DNA from: Solirubrum puertoriconensis
Lineage (GTDB): Bacteria > Bacteroidota > Bacteroidia > Cytophagales > Hymenobacteraceae
DNA length: 64,000 bases
Direction: 5' to 3'
Assembly: GCF_001483135.1 (NCBI RefSeq)
Contig: NZ_LNAL01000006.1
Span: forward strand, 868,003 to 932,002
The translations under genes and the position numbers were made by a program. Positions 44,563 through 50,809 of the stretch are shown one piece after another; the stretch's first letter is position 1, and the number at the start of each line of letters is the position of its first letter. The notes beneath the pieces are model-generated. The model did no database searches. It saw only the letters and a list, made by a program, of their open reading frames with translations, and was not told where the DNA came from.

Positions 44563-45594
44563 TTAAATCTCCTCGTGGCCGGCTTCGTCCAGCTCGCGAA
44601 TCAGCTGGCGAAGGTTCTCCGGGTCTTGCACGGCTTTCTGCACTAAGTCCAGGTACTCAGCTTCGCCGCGTAGGCTGCGCTTTACTTGTCGCAACTCGGC
44701 TTCCTGTTTTTTGCCGGTACCCATAAAGGCGTTCCGGTCGCCGAACTTTAGTTGTTGCAGACGCAGCTTTAGCTCCGTTTGCTGTTGCTGCAGCGCCCGG
44801 GTGTAGCGCATCAGCAGCTCATCGGATTCGGCGTCGGAGTCGCCTTGGCGGTGCTCGGCCAGGAGCTGAAGCAGGGCGTAGAGGTCGTCGGCTTCGTAGG
44901 CGCGGGTGATGCGCTGCATGCGTTCGGTTTTCTGGCGGGCCAGCTCCGGGTCGCGCTCCAGATCGGGGTGGTTGGCGCGGGCCAGCTGGCGGTATACGGC
45001 TTTGGTACCGGCTTGCAGGCGCTTCTGGTCGGCCGCGAGTGCTCGGGCAGCAGCTTCCTGCTCGCGTTCTTGCTTTGATTTGCGCTTGCCGCGCTGGTGC
45101 GCGTGGTGCTCGGCGTGGTCTTGCCAAGCGTCGGGCGCGGTCTTGCGCTGCTCTTCCGAAGCTGTAGGCTTGGGTTCCGCTGCGCGTTGCTGCGGGGCGT
45201 AACGGCGGATGAGTTCGGCTACGTCTTCGCCGAAACGGTTCTGCAATGTAAGCGCATTGCGCAGCAGCAGCTCCTCGATGCGCTGCTCTTCCAGGCGGCT
45301 GAAGTAGCCGGTGGTAAGCGCGGCTTCCAGGGGTTCAAACAACGAGCGGCGGGCGGCTACCACGGCATCGGCCAGCGGGCCTACCTGGCGCCAGTACTTG
45401 TTTTTAGCTTCGCGTTGGGCCTGCTCCAGCTCCTGCACTTGGTTGCGCAGGTTTTCTACATCCTGCACGGCCTGCCGAAATGCCTGCTGCGCCGGGGTGC
45501 CGGTGGGTTCGGGGGCCTGACCGTGCCGGCCTACCTCGCGCTGGGTTTTGGGCGTGTGGCGGGCATCAAACTCTTCAAACTCGGGTAGGGGCAT
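44563..45594 (-). CDS. J-domain protein with coiled-coil body
   Basis: 343 residues from MPLPEFEEF. Helical N-terminal two thirds; a J-like segment near residue 200-245 with VYRQLARANHPDLERDPE holding the HPD tripeptide and a following helix III (RMQRITRAYEADDLYALL), then a helical tail. It lacks the Gly/Phe and zinc regions of DnaJ, so it is a specialised Hsp70 co-chaperone if the HPD works. The start overlaps the end of the upstream deacetylase by about 20 bases, implying coupled translation. Confidence 0.75.
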   Translation of the reverse strand: MPLPEFEEFDARHTPKTQREVGRHGQAPEPTGTPAQQAFRQAVQDVENLRNQVQELEQAQREAKNKYWRQVGPLADAVVAARRSLFEPLEAALTTGYFSRLEEQRIEELLLRNALTLQNRFGEDVAELIRRYAPQQRAAEPKPTASEEQRKTAPDAWQDHAEHHAHQRGKRKSKQEREQEAAARALAADQKRLQAGTKAVYRQLARANHPDLERDPELARQKTERMQRITRAYEADDLYALLQLLAEHRQGDSDAESDELLMRYTRALQQQQTELKLRLQQLKFGDRNAFMGTGKKQEAELRQVKRSLRGEAEYLDLVQKAVQDPENLRQLIRELDEAGHEEI

Positions 45595-46549
45595 GGACGT
45601 TGGCAGCGGTAATGGGGGACGAAGCAGCGGGCAAAGGTCGGCAAGAAGCGGCGCCCCACAGCTCGTAGGCCACGGCAAAGGTGTTGCAGTGGGCATTCAC
45701 GATGTCGGCAGTACGCTCGGAGTAGCCGCCGCCCATGCTCACGGCCACCGGCAAGCCCAGGCGGTGGCACAGGCCAAGCACGTACTCATCGCGTTGCCGA
45801 CAACCGGCGGGAGTAAGGGCCAGCTTGCCGAGTTTATCGGTAGCCAGCACGTCCACCCCGGCCTGGTAGAAGATAAAATCTGGCTGCACGCGCTCGATGA
45901 GGCCCGGCAGCACCGCGTGCAGCTGCCCTAGGTAAGCAGCGTCGTCTGTACCTAGGGGCAGCTCAATGTCGAGGTCCGATTGCTCCTTGCGCAGCGGGTA
46001 GTTGGCGCCGGCGTGCATGGAGAAGGTAAACACCCGTGGCTCGTGCCGGAAGATGGCAGCCGTGCCGTCGCCTTGGTGTACATCGAGGTCGACAACCAGC
46101 ACCTGCCGCGCCAGGCCGTGGTGTAGCAGGTGGGCGGCGCCGATGGCAATGTCGTTGAGCACGCAAAACCCTTCGCCGCGGTCGGCAAAGGCGTGGTGGG
46201 TGCCGCCGGCGCAGTTCAGGGCCACGCCGTCGCGCAGGGCGCGTAGCGCCGATTGCAGCGTTCCTGCCGACGATGACAAAGAGCGCAGCACCAGCTGCTC
46301 GCTCTGCGGCAACCCCAGGCGGCGCACCTCGGCAGGGGAGAGCTGCAGGTCGCGCACCTTGTGCCAGTATTCTGTTGTGTGCACGCGCAGCACGTCTTCT
46401 TCGGCGCACAGGCCGGGGTCGTAAAAGTCTTCGGGCGGCGCAATACCCTGCCATAGCAGCTGTTCCCGAATCAGCTCGTACTTGGCAATAGGAAAGCGGT
46501 GGCCCTGGGGTAGCGCAATGGTGTAGCGGTCGGAGGTAGCGAGGCAGGG
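45575..46549 (-). CDS. Histone-deacetylase-superfamily protein (acetoin/acetyl-lysine deacetylase-like)
   Basis: 324 residues from MPCLATSDRY. Arginase/deacetylase-fold motifs: GGTHHAF near residue 118 (paired His), VLVVDLDVHQGDGT near 157 (zinc Asp and His), QAGVDVLATDKLGKL near 240, and GGGYSERT near 283. Bacterial members deacetylate small molecules or proteins. The last 20 bases overlap the J-domain gene. Confidence 0.9.
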   Translation of the reverse strand, partial: PCLATSDRYTIALPQGHRFPIAKYELIREQLLWQGIAPPEDFYDPGLCAEEDVLRVHTTEYWHKVRDLQLSPAEVRRLGLPQSEQLVLRSLSSSAGTLQSALRALRDGVALNCAGGTHHAFADRGEGFCVLNDIAIGAAHLLHHGLARQVLVVDLDVHQGDGTAAIFRHEPRVFTFSMHAGANYPLRKEQSDLDIELPLGTDDAAYLGQLHAVLPGLIERVQPDFIFYQAGVDVLATDKLGKLALTPAGCRQRDEYVLGLCHRLGLPVAVSMGGGYSERTADIVNAHCNTFAVAYELWGAASCRPLPAASSPITAANVHAPTRV

Positions 46550-46700
46550 CATGCGAGTGAGCCAATGAGACAATTCTAGAACGCAAAGCTGCTCGTTTCA
46601 GATGAGAGCAGTCGAGCGGTAGCGCCGAGCAGTACGCGTTAGGAAACAGTCGCCCGCGCCAACATCTTTACGGCAGTACATCAATCCTTATCCGGCTTTT

Positions 46701-47201
46701 ATGAAACCCGCTTCTTATCTGACTACAGCCGCCTTGTTTGCTACCCTGGGCGTAGCGGCGCAAGCAAAGGAACCCACGCTCGATTACAAAGCCCTGCGCA
46801 TCGACGGTTTGCTGTTCTACACTTCCAAGGCCAGCATTCTTAAAACCTACGGCAAGCCAACCAAAGTAACCGAACCCAATTATGAGTGCGGTTTTCACGC
46901 CGCTCAGCAGGGTAAACGGTATTATTTGCTGCACTACCCCGGCCTGAAGTTTATCGGTAATGCGGCCGAAGGCTACGTGCTGGAGGAAGTTGACCTAGGG
47001 CCGCGGTACCCGCAGCGCACCATCTCGTACCGCGGCAAGCGCCTTTCGCGCCTCACCACCACCGCCGATTTTCAGAAGCTGTTTGGAGTGAAGGTAGAAG
47101 GCAACGAGAAGGGCCTGTTCAACACCAATGCCGATGATGCCTTCCGCTTCCATTTTGTGGGCGGGCGCCTGGTGAAAATTGATTATTGGTCGCCGTGCTA
47201 A
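46701..47201 (+). CDS. Hypothetical exported protein (166 aa)
   Basis: Signal peptide (MKPASYLTTAALFATLGVAAQA), then a mixed domain with two Cys (ECGFH; final YWSPC) that could form a disulfide. Phrases ILKTYGKPTKV and LEEVDLGPRYP occur in exported Bacteroidota proteins of unknown function. Divergent from the deacetylase pair. Confidence 0.65.
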   Translation: MKPASYLTTAALFATLGVAAQAKEPTLDYKALRIDGLLFYTSKASILKTYGKPTKVTEPNYECGFHAAQQGKRYYLLHYPGLKFIGNAAEGYVLEEVDLGPRYPQRTISYRGKRLSRLTTTADFQKLFGVKVEGNEKGLFNTNADDAFRFHFVGGRLVKIDYWSPC

Positions 47202-47345
47202 TCGAAACGAATTACCTAGGTTGTGGTATTGCGATATGCGCTATTCATTGAAATGAAATTGTAAATGAGTTGTGTTAGTTGGAGAAGTCTTGCGAATGGA
47301 GAATTGCTGCATAGTGGAAAAAAATATTTTTTGAAAAATAATTGC

Positions 47346-47373
47346 TTTGCAGAAAATAACCTTTCTATCTTTG
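47346..47373 (+). promoter_or_regulatory. Bacteroidota-type promoter
   Basis: TTTG (47346-47349), 16-base spacer, TATCTTTG (47366-47373, matches TAnnTTTG). The spacer is slightly short of the usual 19. Immediately upstream is an AT-rich tract. It would start a transcript near 47380 that meets the terminator at 47539-47575. Confidence 0.6.
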
Positions 47374-47380
47374 ACCCGTT

Positions 47381-47577
47381 CAAAGCACAAAACACAAACG
47401 CCTTACCCGACTTCACTCGTCATGCGCTGCCACTTCAACCAATACCTAGGGATGCCAACCAGCTCGGTGAATAAGATCCAGCCGGGGTTCGGCGCGCACG
47501 CAGCGAGATGAGGTTTTAGAGATAGAAGCCATCCATTGCAAAACGCCCGAACCCCGCCAGGTTCGGGCGTTTTGCTT
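47381..47577 (+). ncRNA. Candidate short transcript upstream of Ro60
   Basis: A promoter-like sequence and a strong terminator bracket about 195 bases that contain no normal-length gene. A 29-codon frame from ATG 47422 (MRCHFNQYLGMPTSSVNK...) is the only coding option. The 5' end can fold (CTTTGA/TCAAAG). Could be a small RNA, a leader, or a short-peptide gene; no Rfam family is recognised. Confidence 0.35.
47539..47575 (+). terminator. Rho-independent terminator
   Basis: Perfect 15-bp stem GCAAAACGCCCGAAC / GTTCGGGCGTTTTGC with a 7-base loop and a T-rich end. Confidence 0.9.
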
Positions 47578-47869
47578 TCCCAATCAGTTCCTTAACTGCT
47601 CACGCTCATGCTGTCGAATCAATACACCCAGCTTCTAGCCCTGGCCCATGCACCAGCCGCCACAATGCTTTGGTATTTCGGCAGCGTAGCAGATATACAG
47701 GCTGATTTTGGCTGGCGAAAACGGGTTAGCCCCTGCTGGCAATATCCGGGCCTATAGGTAACCACCTAGGGTATTTTTCGAGGTATTTATTTCTTGAGCA
47801 TCGCTGATAATAATTAGCGGTTTCGAAAACTATTGCCTTTGCAAAACGGTAATTATTTTACTTGATAAC

Positions 47870-47894
47870 GGCAATAAATTCCGTAGGAATTGCC
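47870..47894 (+). other. Hairpin in the Ro60 5' region
   Basis: GGCAA(TAAA)TTCC and GGAATTGCC pair across a GTA loop, 35 bases before the Ro60 ATG. The apex reads TTCCGTAGG, echoing the CCGTAG core of the downstream Y-like units. A poor -7 candidate TGCCTTTG lies at 47834-47841. The rest of 47600-47929 shows no gene. Confidence 0.35.
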
Positions 47895-47929
47895 GAACGA
47901 ATTTCTACACCCTTTACGCAACGGTAACT

Positions 47930-49459
47930 ATGCGCTTCAACTTTACTTTCCGCAAAAACAAGCCGGCGCAAGTGATAAACCACGAGGGCGCGCAGGCCTT
48001 CCAACTCACCCCGGCTTTGGAGCTGTACGCCGCCGTGGCAACCGCTGCGCTGAACGACCAGTTCTACGAAAATGCCGGTACCCGCCTGCAACGCTTGCGC
48101 GAGCTGGTGGCCCAAAACGATCCGCGCTTCGTGGCCCAAATGGCGGTGTACGCCCGGGAGCGGCTGTACCTGCGCTCGGTGCCGCTGGTGTTGGCCGTAG
48201 AGCTGGCCCAGGTACACCGCGGCGACGACCTCGTGAGCCGCATGGTAGCCCGCGTGGTGCAGCGCGCCGACGAAATAACCGAACTGCTGGCTTTCTACGC
48301 CTTGGCCAATCAGCGGCAAGGCCCGAAAACGCTTAACCGTCTCTCGAAGCAGCTGCAGAAGGGTTTGGCCCTGGCCTTCAACCGCTTCGATGGCTACCAG
48401 CTGGCCAAGTACGACCGCGCCGGCCAGGTGCGCCTGCGCGATGCCTTGTTCCTGGTGCACCCCACCGCCAAAAGCACCGAGCAGCAAGCCTTGTTCGACC
48501 AGCTGGTGCGCGGCGAGCTGCCCACGCCCTACACCTGGGAAACGGAGCTCTCGGCCCTAGGTCAGGAGTCGTTTGCTACGGCTGAGGAGCGGCAGGCAGC
48601 CTTCCGCAGCAAGTGGGAGGAGCTGATTGCGAGTGGCAAGCTGGGCTATATGGCCTTGCTGCGCAACCTGCGCAACATCCTCGAAGCCGAAGTGTCGGCG
48701 GCGGCGATGGAGCAGGTGTGCACCAGCCTTTCGGACCGCTTTGCCGTGGCGCGCAGCAAGCAGCTGCCGTTCCGCTACCTGGCCGCTTACCGCGAGCTGC
48801 TGCAGGTGCGCTCGGGCCACGTGCCCCGGGTGCTCGAAGCCTTGGAAACAGCTATCGGACACTCCATCCAAAACCTGCGCGGCTTTGAGGCCAACACGCG
48901 GGTGGTGGTGGCCTGCGACGTGTCGGGCTCGATGCAGCAGCCGGTATCGGCGCGCAGCAAAGTGCAGCTCTACGACGTGGGCCTGGTGCTGGGTATGTTG
49001 CTGCAGAGCCGCTGCGCCAACGTGGTAGCCGGCATGTTCGGCGACCGGTGGAAGCGCATTGCGCTGCCCCGCAACCAGGTGCTCAGCAACGTGCAGGAGT
49101 TCTACCGCCGCGAAGGCGAGGTAGGCTACAGCACCAACGGCCACTTGGTGGTGCGCGAGCTGCGGCAACAGCGCGAGGTGGTAGACAAGGTGATGCTTTT
49201 CACCGACTGCCAGCTCTGGGACAGCCACAACCACGGCGCCACCTTGGCGCAGGAATGGGCCGAGTACCGCCGCTCGGTGGCACCTCAAGCCCGCCTGTAC
49301 CTCTTCGACCTGGCTGGCCACGGCAACACGCCCGTGGAGGTACGCCACAACGATGGCGTGGCCCTCATTGCGGGCTGGTCGGATAAGGTGTTCGACGTGC
49401 TGCAGGCGCTGGAAAATGGCGGCTCTGCCTTGTCGGAAATTGAGCAGATCGAGCTGTAG
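47930..49459 (+). CDS. rsr: Ro60/TROVE-domain RNA-binding protein (Rsr-like)
   Basis: 509 residues. TROVE HEAT-repeat ring at about 20-320 (LELYAAVATAALNDQFYE, LREVVAQNDPRFVAQMAVYARERLYLRSVPLVLAVEL pattern), then a von Willebrand A-like domain with MIDAS DVSGSM near 330, GMFGD near 367 and LFTDCQLWD near 423. Ro proteins bind misfolded and Y RNAs; in Deinococcus and Salmonella they work with Y RNAs and nucleases or lie beside rtcBA. The start ATG follows a possible leader hairpin. The Y-RNA-like array begins 216 bases after its stop, and rtcB follows the array. Confidence 0.92.
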   Translation: MRFNFTFRKNKPAQVINHEGAQAFQLTPALELYAAVATAALNDQFYENAGTRLQRLRELVAQNDPRFVAQMAVYARERLYLRSVPLVLAVELAQVHRGDDLVSRMVARVVQRADEITELLAFYALANQRQGPKTLNRLSKQLQKGLALAFNRFDGYQLAKYDRAGQVRLRDALFLVHPTAKSTEQQALFDQLVRGELPTPYTWETELSALGQESFATAEERQAAFRSKWEELIASGKLGYMALLRNLRNILEAEVSAAAMEQVCTSLSDRFAVARSKQLPFRYLAAYRELLQVRSGHVPRVLEALETAIGHSIQNLRGFEANTRVVVACDVSGSMQQPVSARSKVQLYDVGLVLGMLLQSRCANVVAGMFGDRWKRIALPRNQVLSNVQEFYRREGEVGYSTNGHLVVRELRQQREVVDKVMLFTDCQLWDSHNHGATLAQEWAEYRRSVAPQARLYLFDLAGHGNTPVEVRHNDGVALIAGWSDKVFDVLQALENGGSALSEIEQIEL

Positions 49460-49547
49460 GCCTGCCTGGCAGGCAATCGGCTAGCAACTACAACTACCAT
49501 CATCTGTGCCCAATTCTTACCCACAATTCTGCTAAACCAAAGCTGCC

Positions 49548-49577
49548 GGGGCGGCGGCTAATCCGAGCCGCTGCCCC
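49548..49577 (+). other. Strong hairpin after Ro60
   Basis: GGGGCGGCGGCT and AGCCGCTGCCCC form a 12-bp stem with an AATCCG loop. CTTTTT follows only 15 bases later, so termination is possible but not typical. It may separate the Ro60 mRNA from the RNA array. Confidence 0.5.
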
Positions 49578-49635
49578 ATCATCCCGGACACCTTTTTAAT
49601 TCTCTACTGCCATGAATTGCAGATAACAACATCAA

Positions 49636-49658
49636 GCATCAGCCCTGGTAGCTGATGC
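49636..49658 (+). other. D-arm-like hairpin preceding the array
   Basis: GCATCAGC / GCTGATGC, eight perfect pairs, with loop CCTGGTA, like a D-loop with GG. It lies just before unit 1, whose own D-arm position is degenerate. CGGCCAA (49667-49673) just after it can pair with TTGGCCG inside unit 1 as an alternative fold. Confidence 0.4.
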
Positions 49659-49675
49659 CTCCGCCGCGGCCAATC

Positions 49676-49827
49676 AACTTGCAAGGTGCCGTAGACGGGC
49701 GTTACTTCGTGGTATAGTTTTCGGGTGCGGCGCAATGGTCGCCGCATCAACGCGGGTTCGAATCCCGTCCTTGGCCGGTGGCCAGGTGGTGAAAACATTT
49801 CGCTTGTCGCCTGTAGCCCTTGCAGTT
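49676..49827 (+). ncRNA. Y-RNA-like unit 1 with tRNA-like module
   Basis: Closing helix AACTTGCAAGG (49676-49686) with CCTTGCAGTT (49818-49827), one bulged T. 5' core TGCCGTAG. Second helix ACGGGCG (49695-49701) with CGCTTGT (49801-49807), two G-U pairs. 3' core CGCCTGTAGC. TTACTTCG follows the second helix strand. Inside: a hairpin TGCGGCG/CGCCGCA with loop CAATGGT, resembling an anticodon arm; a T-arm CGGG-TTCGAAT-CCCG (49753-49767); and an acceptor-like helix CCTTGGCC/GGCCAGG. The D-arm is reduced to an unpaired A-rich stretch. Confidence 0.8.
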
Positions 49828-49852
49828 GGTTGGGCCAGTGGATACTAGCTTG

Positions 49853-50000
49853 CTGAACGGGTGCCGTAGCTCGGCCATCCTTCGTACCATTCAAACAGAG
49901 TCTTGTCGCGGGTTCGACTCCCGAAGTGGCACCCTAGGGTGCTGCGCATACGTGAACGGTAGGGCAGACTCGTTGGCCGGGCACCAGTTGCCCCGTTTAG
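49853..50000 (+). ncRNA. Y-RNA-like unit 2 with tRNA-like module
   Basis: Closing helix CTGAACGGG (49853-49861) with CCCGTTTAG (49992-50000), nine pairs. 5' core TGCCGTAG; second helix CTCGGCC (49870-49876) with GGCCGGG (49975-49981); ATCCTTCG follows; 3' core CACCAGTTGC. T-arm CGGG-TTCGACT-CCCG (49909-49923). Acceptor-like helix GTGGCACC (49926-49933) with GGTGCTGC (49938-49945) closed by the loop CTAG. D-arm degenerate but keeps AACGGTAGGGC. Alternatively GGGTGCC at the unit start could pair with GGCACCC, a competing tRNA-like fold. Confidence 0.85.
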
Positions 50001-50010
50001 CCTAAACCCT

Positions 50011-50151
50011 TGTTGGGTGCCGTAGCCGAGCCATACTTCGACTTTAGTTCGCCGTGTCGCGGGTTCGATTCCCGCTCGCCTGCCCTAGGTGGCTGGCGGT
50101 AGCTCAGTTGGTAGAGCAGGATATGTAGGCTTGGCGCCTGTTGCCCCAACA
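50011..50151 (+). ncRNA. Y-RNA-like unit 3 with intact permuted tRNA-like module
   Basis: Best-preserved unit. Closing helix TGTTGGG (50011-50017) with CCCAACA (50145-50151). 5' core TGCCGTAG; second helix CCGAGCC (50026-50032) with GGCTTGG (50128-50134); ATACTTCG follows; 3' core CGCCTGTTGC. T-arm GCGGG-TTCGATT-CCCGC (50059-50075), acceptor-like helix TCGCCTGCC (50076-50084) with GGCTGGCGG (50091-50099) closed by CTAGGT, then TA and a canonical D-arm GCTC-AGTTGGTA-GAGC (50102-50117). The order T-arm, acceptor, D-arm is a circular permutation of tRNA. CTTTTTCTT follows and may be a terminator or 3' U-tail. Confidence 0.9.
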
Positions 50152-50163
50152 CTTTTTCTTAAT

Positions 50164-50311
50164 GCTGACCGGGTGCCGTAGGACGGCGTTACTTCGGTAA
50201 GATCTAACGATCATGCAGGTTCAAATCCTGCAGCTTGCCGCCTAGGTGGCAAGTGGCGCACTCGCCTGCGGGTGTGCCGGCAACGCCTGCCGCTTGTTGC
50301 CCTTGGTCAGC
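50164..50311 (+). ncRNA. Y-RNA-like unit 4 with tRNA-like module
   Basis: Closing helix GCTGACC (50164-50170) with GGTCAGC (50305-50311), extended by GGG/CCC. 5' core TGCCGTAG; second helix region GACGGCG (50182-50188) with CGCCTGC (50284-50290), four pairs plus mismatches, the weakest of the seven; TTACTTCG follows; 3' core CGCTTGTTGC. T-arm GCAGG-TTCAAAT-CCTGC (50215-50231). Acceptor-like helix CTTGCC (50234-50239) with GGCAAG (50248-50253), loop GCCTAGGT. D-arm-like hairpin GGCGCAC/GTGTGCC (50255-50278). Confidence 0.85.
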
Positions 50312-50321
50312 AGCTTGTTTA

Positions 50322-50392
50322 CCTGTTTGGTGCCGTAGCACAGCCCTACTTCGCAACCTGTAATAGGCTGTGCGGCTGGTTGCCCACGCAGG
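50322..50392 (+). ncRNA. Compact Y-RNA-like unit 5
   Basis: 71 nt without a tRNA-like module. Closing helix CCTG/CAGG and TGG/CCA around a small internal loop; 5' core TGCCGTAG; second helix CACAGCC (50339-50345) with GGCTGTG (50366-50372), seven perfect Watson-Crick pairs; CTACTTCG starts the 20-base apical loop; 3' core CGGCTGGTTGC. Confidence 0.85.
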
Positions 50393-50395
50393 TTT

Positions 50396-50481
50396 GGTGC
50401 CGCCAAAGGTGTCGTTGGGTAGCCTTACTTCGACTGAACACGCGCAACAGGCTACTCGCATTGTAACCCTTCGGCTGCACC
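50396..50481 (+). ncRNA. Compact Y-RNA-like unit 6 (divergent core)
   Basis: Closing helix GGTGC (50396-50400) with GCACC (50477-50481), continued by AAGG/CCTT. The 5' core reads TGTCGTTG instead of TGCCGTAG; second helix GGTAGCC (50418-50424) with GGCTACT (50450-50456); TTACTTCG follows; 3' core CGCATTGTAAC. The core changes make this the most divergent unit, yet both helices are kept. Confidence 0.75.
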
Positions 50482-50485
50482 GCCC

Positions 50486-50575
50486 AACCCGCCCGATGCC
50501 GTAGGCCAGCGTTCCTTCGACCTGTTAAGTCGCCTTTGGCCAAACGCTGGCCGCTTGTTGCTCGGGCTTTGGGTT
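50486..50575 (+). ncRNA. Compact Y-RNA-like unit 7
   Basis: Closing helix AACCC-GCCCGA (50486-50496) with TCGGGC-TTT-GGGTT (50562-50575), eleven pairs and a TTT bulge; 5' core TGCCGTAG; second helix GCCAGCG (50505-50511) with CGCTGGC (50545-50551), seven perfect pairs; TTCCTTCG follows; 3' core CGCTTGTTGC. The 33-base apical loop has no T- or D-arm. Confidence 0.85.
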
Positions 50576-50590
50576 TATGCACGTCAAAAA

Positions 50591-50783
50591 CTCCCCTCCT
50601 CAGATGAGGAGGGGACGCCGCGCCGCAGGCGCGGCTGGGGTGGTTGACGGGCGTCCGCGCCACTTGCACGGCCTGCCTCTAAAACAGCCTTGTAGGGCTC
50701 AGCTATGCACGGCCTGCTAAGTGTAACCTCACCATCAACAACCCCGCCCTTCGGGCACCCCTCCTCATCTGAGGAGGGGAGTT
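50591..50783. repeat. Inverted pair of GAGGAGGGG elements between array and rtcB
   Basis: Forward copy 50591-50647 (spacer hairpin CGCGCCGCAGGCGCG) and reverse copy 50735-50783 (spacer CGCCCTTCGGGC). The 87 bases between contain the direct repeat TGCACGGCCTGC at 50665 and 50706. The repeats interrupt the array-rtcB interval but leave the rtcB start intact. Confidence 0.8.
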
Positions 50784-50809
50784 CGTTCTCACTTCACAAC
50801 ATCACTTTT

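Noticed and set aside
50059-50117. A canonical tRNA gene in the array, from the intact T-arm and D-arm of unit 3
   Set aside because: The arms are in reverse order, no anticodon arm lies between them, and the 5'/3' acceptor strands are joined by a loop. It fits a permuted tRNA mimic within a Y-like RNA.
49676-50575. CRISPR array, because of repeated short words at intervals
   Set aside because: Conserved words are 8-10 bases, spacing varies from 70 to 170 bases, and the variable parts pair within units. No cas genes are near.
49676-50575. Pseudogene graveyard of tRNA fragments
   Set aside because: Compensatory pairing in both helices of all seven units and strict cores argue for function. 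Decayed tRNAs would not retain paired but different helices.
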